Assembly: GCA_001313085.1 (NCBI GenBank) | Contig: BBFE01000039.1 | Location: 1-40,100, forward strand | Origin: Paenibacillus sp. JCM 18996 | GTDB lineage: Bacteria > Bacillota > Bacilli > Paenibacillales > NBRC-103111 | DNA: 40,100 bases | Direction: 5' to 3' | Shown: piece after piece, positions 10,146 through 20,173 of the stretch | Layout: each line of letters opens with the position of its first letter | Position numbering within the stretch: position 1 is the first letter of the stretch | Made by a program: the position numbers and the translations under genes | Notes under the pieces: model-generated | Seen by the model: only the letters and a program-made list of their open reading frames with translations | The model's database searches: none | What the model was told of the DNA's origin: nothing

Positions 10146-11261
10146 TCAGTGAACCTGCTCCATTTCCACGAAGATCTCGTCGATCAGTTCATCATTATAC
10201 ATCATCGACATATTCAGACCGTCGTAGTCCTTTTCTTTATCCAGTTCCTGCATCAGCATCGAAACAATGAACTCGCGGTCGTCGGCAGAGCCCGGTTCGC
10301 GGAAATCGATAAAACCGGTCAACTGCCGCTGGCTGATATCGACAGTGGCCGTTCCGATCGGCAGCTCGCCGTAAGAGTCCTGGTAAATCTCATAAGTGAG
10401 CGTATCTCCGTCATCACGGGTCAGCATGACCGAATATTCTTCCTCGTCCATATCCTCGCTGTCCATGTACATTTCATCGTCTGCCTCATCCAGCAGGTCC
10501 TCATGGGTCAATTCGATCGTTTCCACCAACTTGCCCTCGAAGCTCATATGAATGACAGCCGTGTCAATTTCATCTTCATCAAAATCCTGCATCAGCAGGT
10601 CGGCAACCAGATCGATCTCATCTTCATCGGGCTCAAACATCCAATTCACGGTGCAGATAAGGTCTCTGCCGTAAATTTTGGCGAAGATCTCCGCTACAAA
10701 TTCCTGGTCCTGGTCATACACATGGTAATCCACCCGGTTGCGCGCTTCGTCGATAATAACGAGTTCATATTCGTTGCCTTCAAGCAGATCGTCCGACAAA
10801 TCATAATATTCCGCTTCATCTACAGCGTCCAGATCCGCCTCGGATGTTTCCCAGGACTCCGGGTCCACATCGTTAAAGCTCGCCTCATCGCCGGCCCATT
10901 GATAATCGTTATTGGCATCGTCCAAGTAAAGCTCGTCCTCTGCATCCACGATCCGATCCGCAAAAGCATCGTGATCATCCGAGGATATGACCAGGTCATA
11001 CGGGCTGTAAGTGACTACGACATCGCATTCTTCCAAGTCCAGAGCGTCAACCAAAGCTTGAATGTGATTTTGAATGAAAAGAATAACTTCTTCTTTGGTT
11101 TCTTCGGATAAAGAGCTTTCATCCAATTGAACCGAACCGGCCATCCGATCCGATTCTCTGTAGAGTAAAGTCAGAGATCCCACATAGCGTTGATTGACAA
11201 GAATGTCGCACACTTCCCCGCCAGCAGTCTTTAAATCCGGTCTTAACGTGATCTGCGCCAT
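10146..11261 (-). CDS. Highly acidic protein with a threefold internal repeat, function unknown
   Basis: An intact gene of 371 residues from ATG 11261, which lies behind AGGAGGCGAGAGGTC. I do not recognise it as a named family. By eye it has three related blocks of about 95 residues: 1-100 (DILVNQRYVGSLTLLY ... DRMAGSVQLDE ... YSPYDLVIS), about 155-255 (YELVIIDEARNRVDYHVYDQ ... DLICTVNWMFEPDE ... MSFEGKLVET) and about 278-371 (YSVMLTRDDGDTLTYEIYQD ... QLTGFIDFREPGS ... MMYNDELIDE). Each goes strand-strand-strand, then an acidic helix, then a last strand. Acidic linkers rich in Asp and Glu join them. There is no signal peptide or membrane segment, so it is probably cytosolic. Its long intact frame in a window full of breaks reflects a lack of long A/T runs. 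Confidence 0.85.
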   Translation of the reverse strand: MAQITLRPDLKTAGGEVCDILVNQRYVGSLTLLYRESDRMAGSVQLDESSLSEETKEEVILFIQNHIQALVDALDLEECDVVVTYSPYDLVISSDDHDAFADRIVDAEDELYLDDANNDYQWAGDEASFNDVDPESWETSEADLDAVDEAEYYDLSDDLLEGNEYELVIIDEARNRVDYHVYDQDQEFVAEIFAKIYGRDLICTVNWMFEPDEDEIDLVADLLMQDFDEDEIDTAVIHMSFEGKLVETIELTHEDLLDEADDEMYMDSEDMDEEEYSVMLTRDDGDTLTYEIYQDSYGELPIGTATVDISQRQLTGFIDFREPGSADDREFIVSMLMQELDKEKDYDGLNMSMMYNDELIDEIFVEMEQVH

Positions 11262-11462
11262 GACCTCTCGCCTCCTGAGATGTTTGAATGCACTGCCTCT
11301 CATTAGAATAACCTGAGAGCGCCCAAATTATATGCACCCGCGGCAAACGTCCAGTCCTCTGAGCTAATTGTTCATAAAATAGGTATCACCAAGAGGGTTG
11401 ACGGTTGCCGTCCATCCTTGAGGATCAGACCCAGGCAGATCATATTTAAAGGAGGAGTTCTC

Positions 11463-11558
11463 ATGACTGGTGTAGGATACGGATATTCTTCCGTTGGAAT
11501 TATTTTGGTCCTGTTTATCCTGTTGGTTATCATCACAAGAACATTCTTCATTTACTAA
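11463..11558 (+). CDS. YjcZ-like sporulation-associated membrane peptide
   Basis: A 31-residue peptide from ATG 11463, six bases after a strong AAAGGAGGAG ribosome site. It reads GVGYGYSSVGIILVLFILLV and ends IITRTFFIY. The Gly-Tyr-Gly-Tyr-Ser-Ser opening followed by one hydrophobic helix is the signature of the YjcZ/YhcZ family of tiny proteins annotated in Bacillales as sporulation proteins. Function is unknown even in well studied relatives. It stands alone, divergent from the acidic protein gene and followed by the hairpin at 11680. Confidence 0.85.
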   Translation: MTGVGYGYSSVGIILVLFILLVIITRTFFIY

Positions 11559-11679
11559 TTTCGATCCTCATTCAAAACGAACCGCGCAGCGGGCGCAAAA
11601 ACACACCCGCGAACCCGCACACAGCTTTGAAGCCGACTGACCGGTTTGCAGGGAGTCCCCCATCAACCACCACAGCGTA

Positions 11680-11707
11680 AAGGATAAATGCTCCGGCATT
11701 TATCCTT
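11680..11707. terminator. Twelve-base hairpin at the 3' end of the pseudouridine synthase gene
   Basis: AAGGATAAATGC (11680-11691) pairs perfectly with GCATTTATCCTT (11696-11707) over TCCG. The stem includes the last codons and stop of the minus-strand gene. No long T tract follows on either side, so termination is likely but not certain. Confidence 0.6.
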
Positions 11708-12443
11708 CCTCTATTTCATGGCCCTTCTGCAGCAGCTGCAGCTCCGTCTGCGAAAGCTCCCGATACTGGCCGGGAGTCAAATCAGGATCGAGCTTCAGTG
11801 GTCCCATCTGAAGGCGCTTGAGGAATACGACCCGCTTGCCTGCGGATTGAAACATCCGCTTCACTTGATGGAATTTCCCTTCGTGTATGGTCAGCCTGAT
11901 CCTCGACCTCGACTCCTCCGCGGCCAGAACTGTCAACTGGGCAGGCATTGTTACATAACCGTCGTCGAGTGTGACCCCTTGGCGAAAAGCTTCTACGTCC
12001 TCCTGTCCGACAGGCGGGCCTTCCACCTCCGCATAATACGTTTTGGGCACGTGCTTCCGCGGTGAAAGCAGGTTATGCGCCAGCTTCCCGTCATTGGTCA
12101 GCAGAAGCAGGCCTTCGGTATCCTTATCCAGCCTGCCAACGGGAAACAGGTCAAAATGGCCGTAGCTGTCATCCAGCAGATCGATCACTGTGCGGTCTCT
12201 ATTGTCCTCCGTAGCCGAGACGATGCCCTGAGGCTTGTTCAGCATCAGGTAGACAAATTCGCGGTACAGCACCTCTTCGCCATCGACCTGGATAGCGTCC
12301 TGGCCGGGAAATACCTGAATCCCGCTGTCCGTGACCGCTGCGCCATTAACGGTGACCGCGCCGTTCTTTACCAGTTTCTTGATCTCGCTGCGGGAACCGT
12401 ACCCCGAATGCGAGAGAATTTTATCGAGACGCTGCCTTTTCAT
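11700..12443 (-). CDS. rRNA pseudouridine synthase, RsuA/RluB family
   Basis: An intact protein of 247 residues from ATG 12443. The N-terminal S4 RNA-binding domain reads QRLDKILSHSGYGSRSEIKK and LVKNGAVTVNG. The catalytic core has FPVGRLDKDTEGLLLLTNDG, with the conserved Asp in RLDKDTEGLL, then HNLLSPRKHVPKTYYAEVEG, EGKFHQVKRMFQSAGKRV and LKRLQMGPLKL. It resembles the Bacillus 16S rRNA (RsuA-type) enzyme more than RluB, but the two are hard to part by eye. The ribosome site GGAGGTGG lies inside the end of the methyltransferase gene, whose stop is five bases upstream of this start, so the two are coupled. Confidence 0.9.
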   Translation of the reverse strand: MKRQRLDKILSHSGYGSRSEIKKLVKNGAVTVNGAAVTDSGIQVFPGQDAIQVDGEEVLYREFVYLMLNKPQGIVSATEDNRDRTVIDLLDDSYGHFDLFPVGRLDKDTEGLLLLTNDGKLAHNLLSPRKHVPKTYYAEVEGPPVGQEDVEAFRQGVTLDDGYVTMPAQLTVLAAEESRSRIRLTIHEGKFHQVKRMFQSAGKRVVFLKRLQMGPLKLDPDLTPGQYRELSQTELQLLQKGHEIEEG

Positions 12444-12448
12444 TATTA

Positions 12449-13961
12449 TCAAGTCCACCTCCAGCCGGCCGGGTACTCGTTTTTCAGGATTCCATCCAGC
12501 CACTTACCCCAGCCGACCGGAAAGCCGTCCACCCCGACCAGGCAGTAGCCTTTGGCAGGAGCCCGGATCTCTCACAACACGTTCTTCCGGTATTTCGAGA
12601 GTCTCCCCTTTCAGATAACTGACCGCACTTGGTTCCGTTGAAGCCAGCATAACGGTCCTCGCGCATTCTTCCATCCTCAGTCCCATCGCCAGGGCATGGG
12701 AAGGAGTGAACCTGCCGTTTCTCAGCACTCCCAGGTGCCAGCCCGGCCGGACCACTTTAAGCCCCCGCAAATCCGGCAGTCCGTCCGGCATTAAATAAAC
12801 CTGCTCCCCGTGAGCGGCTTCTGTTCCCTTTACCGCAAGCTTCGTATGGGTGAGAAGAAACTCCTCTACCGGCGACAAATCCTTGCCTCTCCCGGTGGTT
12901 GGACGGACAGTCCCTGTGCCGCCGCTCCGCGGCTTGCAGGCGCCCTGGGAACACCGCTCCAGCCTCTCCTGTTCGGTTGCGATATCCGGCTTGCTCCGCT
13001 GCACATCGTCGTCTCCAGCTCCATTATGCTGGAGGGCGGCGGCAAAATGCCCCTCTCCCCTCACAAGATGCGGCCAGAGGCGAACTGTGCAGGTGAGCTC
13101 GTCAGCAATTGCTTCAGGCAAATCGGCGCAACCTCCGACCTCCATCCATTCCGGCCGTCCGGGAGAAGCCCCTCCCGGCAGCGGCACTTCCGCCGCTCGA
13201 AAAGAAGGATGCCCCTGCAGAAACCATCCGACCATGCATTCGTTCTCTTCCGGGGAGAAAGTGCAGGTGGAATACACAATCCGGCCGCCGGGAGCGAGCA
13301 TTCTGGCCGCTTCCCGCAGAATATCCCGCTGCATAGCCGTATACCGCTCCACCGCTTGGGGCTCCCACTGCTTGATCATATCTTCTTCTTTACGGAACAT
13401 GCCTTCTCCGGAGCAGGGCGCGTCGATCAGTATTTTATCGAAATAACGCTCGAAGCGGCCGGCTAAGCGGTCCGGCGTTTCATTCGTCACAACGGCGTGC
13501 CGGATCCCGGCCAATTCTATATTCTTCGTAAGAGCCTTTGTGCGGACGTAATGGTTGTCATTTGATACCAGCACCCCTTGTCCCTGAAGCTTGGCGGCAA
13601 TTTGCGTGGATTTTCCTCCCGGAGCCGCGCAAAGATCGAGCACCCGATCCCCGGCCTTCACATCGAGCAGTTCAACCGGCGACATTGCGCTCGGCTCCTG
13701 GATATAATACAGGCCTGCGTGATAGAAAGGGTGCTTGCCCGGCCGTTCCCCCTCCTTATAATAAAAGCCTGCAGCGCCCATGGAACCGGCTCCAGCTGAA
13801 AAGGGGAAATCTGCAAGAAGTCGCAGGCGGCGATTTTTTAATGTATTCACACGCAGTCCATAATTACGGGGGTCGTCGTAGGAAGCCAAGAAAGCTTCGT
13901 AATCATTTCCCAGCATGCGCCTCAATTTATCGGTAAAAGCTTCAGGCAGCTTGGCGCCCAT
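12449..13961 (-). CDS. RsmF/RsmB-type rRNA cytosine-5 methyltransferase, 3' end frame-broken
   Basis: An S-adenosylmethionine-dependent RNA m5C methyltransferase of about 503 residues. Visible motifs: N-terminal FLASYDDPRNYGLRVNTLK, the SAM site VLDLCAAPGGKSTQIAAKLQ, motif IV DAPCSGEGMFRKEED with one catalytic Cys, and motif VI VYSTCTFSPEENE with the other. The C-terminal third (after about residue 350) is a PUA-like region; HLGVLRNGRFTPSHALAMGL is typical of the YccW/RsmF group. Near 12578 a GAGA-rich spot needs an indel; after it the end reads APAKGYCLVGVDGFPVGWGK then NEYPAGWRWT. Start ATG 13961 is one base past the upstream stop; GTG 13970 is the alternative. Ends five bases before the pseudouridine synthase start. 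Confidence 0.88.
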
Positions 13962-13962
13962 C

Positions 13963-15599
13963 CTATTCACTCTCTTCGCTCAATTTACAGGAAACGAGAA
14001 TATCCACTGCCCGCCCGCCGCGGGGGACACCCTGACCAGCCAATGGGTTTTGGTCCAGTAGAAAGGCTTGGGCGGCATATTGTGCTTTTTTGTAATTCAA
14101 TGTGGTCACCACAAGGTCGGGCCGGGTAAAGGACGTCATATCCACGCGCTTCCCGCTGTCATCAAGATACAAGACCAGGTCTTCCTCCCGGCTGACGGCG
14201 ATCTCCTGCTGCATCCAACGAGGAATGACATAAGTGCCGTCAAGCAGATTGACGAATGCGTGCTGCCTGGCGTTTTCCGAGAAGCTGTCCATCGTTGCCG
14301 TGGCCAGATAAACGTCCTTCTTGTCCCAATTGTCCGGAACATTCAATCGAACAAGCGACAGCATGTCCCCCGTCTTCAAATCCCCGGTCAGCCAGTCGAC
14401 CGTCTTCTTATACGGCTGTCCGCCCGTATTTTGCTCAAGCACATACTTGTGCAGCAGCACCACCTTGCGGTCGTCCACATACCCGGCGAACTCCAGCCCT
14501 TCTTTGCCGTCCTGCGGCAGCGCAAACCGCTTGATCGAGTTACCCTTCAGATCCATCACCTGCACGCCGCGGCTCTGCAGCAGTGTTCTGCGCTCTCCCT
14601 TCAGGATGCGCTCCGGGGACGGGCTATATGTAAAGTTATAATAAAGAACCGTTCCGGTGTCGTCAAACCCGGGCTCTACGTACCCTTTCTCCGTCAAAAA
14701 AACGGCTGTTTCTTCTCCTTGCTGCCGAAGTTAAGCAGCCACGCGTTGTTCCGGTAAGGCTCGGACACATAGACGCCGCTTTTCTTGTCCGGGGAGAGCA
14801 GAAGGCTGGAAGTCGCCGTGTCGTGAGCGGAAGCCTCCAGCAACACTGTACTTTCCGCAGTTTTCAGCGAGTACTGTTTAATCTGGTCCCCGTGACTTCG
14901 GATGGCCAGCGTCTGCTGGTCTTTGGCAAGCCAGCTGTCCCGGTACACCGCCTTGGGATTCGGTCCGCTCTCTATCCGGGCAAAATCAAACAGGGGAACA
15001 ACCTTCAAATCCTTAAGCTCCATCCGGTTAACGGTGTAAACCATGCTGTTCTTCTGGCTGCGCGGCTGATAAAAAAATAAAGGTATCCTTCCCTGCAAAT
15101 CCGCTCAGTTGTGTTCCTTTTGCTGCCGCCTCGCCCCAATCCCCTTCCACGATTGCAATCGGGGCCTGCCGCGTGCCTTGTGTGGCCGGGTCGAACAAGA
15201 GCAGATCGATCTGAGTCCACTGCTGCTCTTCCTCTTTTTTTAGTGCGCTGTACAAAATAATACATCATCGATTTATCCGGGTCGCTATATTCGCCGATGA
15301 TATCCGCATCCTTCACCAAAACCTGGTTCGCCCGGCTGTGCTTCGTTTTCACCAATTCCAGTTCGCCGAAGGAGTTCGCGGTCAGCCCGCCGTTGCGGGT
15401 TTTAAAGTCTTCCAGCACGTTATAGTTCGGAGGGGCCTGAATAAGCTGGCTGTGAAAAGTGTCATTGTCAGGAGGGGCGTTCGTATATGAGTTGGCGTTC
15501 CGATGGTAGATCATATAAGATCCAAGCGACACGCCGGATAGAACAAATAAATAGACCAACGCCAAAACAAGCTTTTTTGCGATAAATGGTGTCAAGCAT
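13963..15599 (-). CDS. Membrane-anchored protein with propeller-like extracellular domain, unknown function, frame-broken
   Basis: From ATG 15599 the protein begins MLDTIYRKKLVLALVYLFVL with one hydrophobic segment at about residues 9-28, suggesting a signal anchor with the rest outside. The body (about 540 residues) has repeated strand-rich blocks such as LFDFARIESGPNPKAVYRDS, SSLLLSPDKKSGVYVSEPY and LAGY/FAGYVDDRKVVLLHK, with YNFTYSPSPERILKG, in the style of a beta-propeller or TolB-like fold. I do not recognise a family. Frames change at the T6 run at 15573-15578 (five gives the start above), near 15236-15242, 15071-15076 and 14696-14702. It is the first gene of a packed unit with the methyltransferase; the two are one base apart. 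Confidence 0.7.
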
Positions 15600-15701
15600 G
15601 CTGCAATCTCATCTCCCGATGAATTGAGGCTTTTAACAAGCCGTATCTACATCTATTATAAGAAAAAAACTCCTGTCGGAGTCTATTCAAAAAAACCTCA
15701 C

Positions 15702-16103
15702 TTATTGCCGCCTGTCCGCAAATTCTTCCACCTGCCTGCGCAAGGCCGGATCCACTATCGTGATGCTAAGATCGTATTGTTCAAACGGGGCTTCCGCAAT
15801 CCGTTCCAGCTTGTCCAGGTAAATTTCGCTGTCCCGCAGCAAGCCTTCCAAATCGATGCCCGTCCAGGGCGAACGGTAATCCCGGAGCTTCTGCATGCCC
15901 GCTGTGAACAATTTCACCGCTCCATTCACATTGCCGTTCCGGTGATGGTACAAACCGACTGCGATCTGGAGCAGCCCCTGATAGAACGGATATCTCCCTT
16001 CCTCAAGCCACAGCTCCTCCATCACCTCATGACATTCGAAATAATCTCTGGCAACGTTGAAATGATAGAAAAAAGAGATGTACAAAGGATCATATTTCTC
16101 CAT
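15702..16103 (-). CDS. DUF309 domain protein
   Basis: An intact 133-residue protein with the DUF309 signature: FFYHFNVARDYFECHEVMEE, LWLEEGRYPFYQGLLQIAVG, LYHHRNGNVNGAVKLFTAGM. The family forms a small all-helical bundle with a conserved HE-W-x(n)-QG-Q pattern, similar to Bacillus YpuF; its biochemical role is unknown. The ATG at 16103 is preceded by GGGAGGAGCTGCTGGT, a good ribosome site. It is transcribed towards the membrane protein gene and follows the alarmone synthetase by 86 bases, with T-rich DNA between them. Confidence 0.88.
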   Translation of the reverse strand: MEKYDPLYISFFYHFNVARDYFECHEVMEELWLEEGRYPFYQGLLQIAVGLYHHRNGNVNGAVKLFTAGMQKLRDYRSPWTGIDLEGLLRDSEIYLDKLERIAEAPFEQYDLSITIVDPALRRQVEEFADRRQ

Positions 16104-16189
16104 ACCAGCAGCTCCTCCCGTTTATAGAAAAAACAGCCCTCTGACTCGAACAATGGAACCTCGAGCGGAAGGCTTTTCGCAGTTTTTTT

Positions 16190-17016
16190 TTAATCGCCGG
16201 AACGATTGGCGGTCCGGTTGCCCATTTTGGCGCTGACCAGGGCGATTTCCACTTCTATGGCTAGATCCTTGAGCTTGATTGCATCCGCCTCTTCAAATAC
16301 CTCATTGAAACGCATCTGGAACTCCGCAGCCTGTTTGGCTTATTGTAAAAAAATACAGCTCCTGGATGTGGTTCAGGATTTTGGTCACCCTATTCGACTC
16401 GTCTTCAAAAAAATTTTCTGGGCTTCCACGATCTCATCCCTTATGCTGGACATTTCCTGATCGAGCGCGAAGGCGGCTTCTGCCGCTTTGCTGAGGCGGG
16501 CCACAACGTCAGGTGGGAGAACGCCTTTATATTTGTAATTCAGCGAATGCTCGATCGTTGCCCAGAAATTCATCGCCAACGTGCGAAGCTGGAGCTCCGC
16601 CAGTACTTTTTTTCGTGCCTAACGCGGTCTGTACCGGATACTCCACAATCATGTGATAGCTGCGGTACCCGCTTTCCTTGGTGTTCGTAATATAGTCTTT
16701 TATATAAAGCAGCTTTAGATCCTCACGCTCGGAGATCAGCTGGGCGAGCCGCTCAATATCCTCAACGAACTGGCACATGATGCGTATGCCTGCGATATCT
16801 TCGATTCCCGTTTCCAGCGCCTCCATCGGCACATTCAGCTTCTTGGCTTTGGCAAGGATGCTGGACACCTTTTTTCACCCTGCCGGTAACAAATTCTATA
16901 GGGGAATATTCCTCCCTTGTCTTCAGCTCCGAACGAAGCGTCTTCAGCTTCACCTTCAGCTCTTCGACCGCTTGATCGTAAGGAAGGAGGAACTTCCTCC
17001 AATCGCGACTATCCAT
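16190..17016 (-). CDS. sasB: Small alarmone (ppGpp) synthetase, RelQ/SasB type, with extended C-terminus, frame-broken
   Basis: This small alarmone synthetase makes (p)ppGpp from ATP and GDP/GTP. It has the RelA_SpoT synthetase domain without hydrolase: FLLPYDQAVEELKVKLKTLR, EYSPIEFVTGRVKKVSSILA, EDIAGIRIMCQFVEDIERLA, KDYITNTKESGYRSYHMIVE, VLAELQLRTLAMNFWATIEH and SLNYKYKGVLP. The RxKxxxS region and the E-L-Q-L-R-T signature are present. Breaks: T6 at 16870-16875, T7 at 16607-16613, a T run near 16405-16412, A7 near 16347-16353, and a missing G near 16340. Past the usual end (about residue 207) the frame continues some 65 residues, ending LKDLAIEVEIALVSAKMGNR and TANRSGD. The start at 17016 follows GGAGGCAGTTT. 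Confidence 0.87.
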
Positions 17017-17164
17017 AAACTGCCTCCATTCGCAAGCACTTCCAAAACCACACAGTAACAAAAAAACTCATAAATCAAAGCGAAGCGAAGTTTGGGAGCT
17101 TATTCCGAATACTTTCCAGGGAGCCCCGGGTAAACTGGAACACGTGCGGCGCCACCGGCGTCAT

Positions 17165-18289
17165 TCAGCGAGCGTCCGCTCCCACCGCCTGGGAAATATG
17201 AGTGAAGCCGTCTCGTTTCAAAAGCTGCAAAAGCCCGTTGTTCAGACGCTGCAGCAGCTCGGGCCCTTCGTAAATTAAAGCGGTGTAAATTTCCACAAGG
17301 CTGGCTCCGGCGCGAATTTTGGCGTACGCGTCCTCCGCCGTGAAGATTCCGCCTACGCCTATAATGGGCAGTGATCCCTTTGTACGGGCAAAAAACTTTG
17401 CGGATGATCTCCATGGACCTGAAGGTCAGGGGACGTCCGCTTAACCCGCCGGATTCTTTGGCATCAGAGTGCGCAAGCCCTTCCCGCGAGACGGTCGTAT
17501 TTGCCGCTACTATTCCCGACACGCCGCTGTTCATAATTGTATCTATCATATAATCAATTTCTTCATCTTTCAAATCAGGGGCGATTTTTTTACCAGGATG
17601 TGTTTGCCTTCTCCTCCGCGAGCTTGCTTCTGGATATTCATCTCCTCGACCACAGCATGCAGCAGGCTCTCCAATTCTTTGCCGTGCTGCAGGCTGCGTA
17701 AATCCGGCGTGTTCGGCGAAGAGATGTTCACCACAAAAAAAATCCGCACTCGGGTAAAGAACCCGGATGCATTCCCTATAATCGTCCTGCGCCCGTTCAT
17801 TCGGGGTAACTTTGTTCTTGCCGATATTTATCGCCACAGGGATCGGGCGATGCCGGGTACCTCTTAAATTGGCAGCCATCTCCTGAACTCCGACGTTGTT
17901 AAAGCCCATCCGGTTGATCAACGCCTGATCGGGTGGAAGACGGAACAAACGCGGCCTCTCGTTTCCGGGCTGAGCCTTGGGAGTAACTGTTCCGACCTCC
18001 ATGAATCCGAATCCCATCGAAGAGAAGCCGGCAACCGCTTCACCGTTCTTGTCTAGACCGGCGGCAATCCGACAGGATTGGGAAAGGCCAGATCCCACAG
18101 CCGCATTGAAAGCTCCGGCGAGCCCGGGACTCCGTAGATTCCGCTAATCAGGCCCGGCATCCCCGGCAGCTTCCCCGCCAAGCTTAGGCTGTCAATAATC
18201 AGATGATGCGCTTTCTCGGGATCCATGCGGAACAGAACAGGTTTCGCTAACTTTGTATAAAGCAAACTCGACAACTCCATTCGAAACAT
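17165..18289 (-). CDS. pyrD: Dihydroorotate dehydrogenase (quinone), class 2, frame-broken
   Basis: PyrD oxidises dihydroorotate to orotate in pyrimidine synthesis, passing electrons to membrane quinone. The N-terminal helix region [20 protein letters not shown] and [17 protein letters not shown] is the class 2 membrane-association motif. FMN-barrel motifs follow: [59 protein letters not shown], with the class 2 catalytic Ser, KIAPDL, ANTTVSR, GVGGI and [16 protein letters not shown]. Breaks: one G missing near 18065, A8 at 17734-17741, T7 at 17585-17591, A6 at 17390-17395. The end reads [18 protein letters not shown] 18289 is taken; ATG 18280 is also possible since neither has a strong ribosome site. 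Other pyr genes are not adjacent. Confidence 0.9.
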
Positions 18290-18347
18290 GATTTCTATCG
18301 AACAGTTTATCGTTTTCGGTACCAAAAAAAAGAAAGCCGCTTCCTAA

Positions 18348-19868
18348 CTAATTTAACCATCTGTATAATTTATTCGGGTTGCCGTCGTCCGTGAGCAGAG
18401 GAAGAGCGAAAGAAGCAGGCGGCTTTTGGCTGTCTTTGGGCAGCACGCCTTTTGTTATGGTGACTTTGGTGCCTTTGGGTACCATATCGTACAGCTCCTC
18501 CAGATCCCCCTTCACCATCCGCACGCAGCCAAGAGATTGGTCTTTGCCTATACTGTCAGGCTGATTGGTGCCGTGGATCGCGTACAAGCTGTCGGACAGC
18601 GTCATTCCGCGGCTGCCGTATTCGCCGTTAGATTTGTTGTTCGGGTTCCTCACTTTCTCCGTCACGGTGAACTCTCCCTCCGGAGTACGGGAGCTCCCAA
18701 GCCGACCGGGTAACTTCTGATCAGCACCCTTCCGCTCACCAAACCCAGTCTGTGAGCATCTTTATCCACGATAATCCTCAGCGGCTCCGACAATGGAGCT
18801 GTTGATGCCCGGTTTTTGTCCGCTTCCGCAACCTGTTTGCCGAAAGCAGAAGGCACCGGAGCCAGCTTCAGAGGGGGCGTTAGCGCGGTACCGGAGGCAG
18901 TCTGTTGCTGAGAAGCGATCCGCTGCAGTTCCTGTGCAAATTGCTCTTCCATCCCGGGAGTAAAGCCCGGCAGTACATTATTCGGATACGGCTGCGCCAG
19001 CTGCCCAATCGCATCCGGTAAGTTCGAGTTCTTGATCCTGTAAGCAGCCATAGCAGAGCGAAGAACGGCGGCTTCTTCCTCCGATTTTTTTGCCAATGAG
19101 TGAATCCCGCCTTTACGGCGTTCGCGTCGCCCGGTGTGCAGCTGCAGCCTTCTGTGCTGTAATAATTGACTTCCAGTTTGCCGGCTTCCGGCCGCCCGTC
19201 AATGGTCATATGCACAACAGGGGAGAGCAGCCAGTCGGTCCAGCGTTTGTCCTCGGAAGCGCCGCCCTGCACCAGCGTGAACAGCTGCTTGCTCTGTTTG
19301 GCCATTTTCATATACTCCGGCAGGAACGCTTCCCATTTCTCTTTAGTCACATAATCAAAAAAAGGTAAAGCGTTTGGATCACGCTCTTGCCGCCGTGTCC
19401 CTGCTGCGCCGCTTTAGCCCCCTTGGTATGGGCGCTTTCGGCCGCCTGACTCTTTTCATTATTGAAGGACTCCTTTTTTCTCGACGTCAACAGGTAAAAA
19501 AAAGACACCACAAGCAGCAAAAGCATCAGAAGGGCAGCCCGAAGCTTCGTACCCGGTTTTTTTGAGCGCGTCTGCTCACTCTGAGCTGCTCTTCCTCTAT
19601 AGCTTTCACGATATGCTTCATGTTTTCCGTAACGACGTGGGGAATCACCGGGGCTGCCTGCTGCTCGAAAGCTTCATACACCTCGCCCGCCTGAGTAAAG
19701 CAGTAGGTGGCTTTGCCGTGCTGTCCTTTTGACATGTAATCCCTGCCCAGCAAATACCACGCCATCTTGTTATCGGGGTGGTCCTGGACATATTTTTTTT
19801 AAATATACAGAATCCTCCATAGAGTTCTGCTGCAAGAATAAATCATTAAAATCGTCCTTATCCTTCAC
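18348..19868 (-). CDS. Membrane-anchored L,D-transpeptidase (YkuD fold) with cytosolic TPR-like N-terminus, frame-broken
   Basis: About 500 residues. Residues 1-85 look like a short TPR-type helical unit (YVQDHPDNKMAWYLLGRDYM then GKATYCFTQAGEVYEAFE). One membrane helix follows (AALLMLLLLVVSFFYLL), then an external helical region and a C-terminal YkuD domain: RIIVDKDAHRLGLVSGRVLI, SRTPEGEFTVTEKVRNPN, AIHGTNQPDSIGKDQSLGCV with catalytic His and Cys (S-x-G-C-V-R-M). Such enzymes make 3-3 cross-links in peptidoglycan. Breaks lie at T8 near 19793-19800, A/T runs near 19557-19563, 19354-19360 and 19086-19092, and CCC at 18696-18698 (four needed). The GTG at 19868 follows GGGAGGAG by seven bases. 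Confidence 0.85.
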
Positions 19869-20089
19869 AAGCTTGCTCCTCCCGGCCGCTGACTTATTCA
19901 AGATCTATATCGGAAGAAATCCGGGCAAAATGAATTAACGCCGCTCGAACTGCGCCTAGCAGCAGCGCAGAACAGCGCTTAGCAGCCTTGTCGGCAAATC
20001 CGCGACCACCACCAGCTGCCCGGGGCAAGCTAATTGGTACGCTGAACTTAGGCAGGAAGCGTGCGTGCCACCCGTTTACCCGTCGCTGC

Positions 20090-20127
20090 AAAAAAAACGA
20101 GCAGGCAGCTGTCGCCGCCCGCTCGTT
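20090..20127 (-). terminator. Intrinsic terminator of the 5'-nucleotidase gene
   Basis: On the minus strand ACGAGCGGGCGGC pairs with GCTGCCTGCTCGT (13 pairs, two of them G-T), followed by eight T at 20097-20090. It is 47 bases after the nucleotidase stop. The 220 bases between it and the transpeptidase start hold nothing else I can support. Confidence 0.85.
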
Positions 20128-20173
20128 TACAAGCTTTGCTTAATCGTTCAATAAATGAAACATGATATCATTA

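Noticed and set aside
10149..11111. 320-codon plus-strand frame
   Set aside because: It is the antisense of the acidic protein; its many His, Val and Ile codons come from the GAT/GAA-rich sense strand.
19894..20091. 65-codon minus-strand frame before the transpeptidase
   Set aside because: No ribosome site, arginine- and alanine-rich shadow composition, and it sits between a terminator and a gene start.
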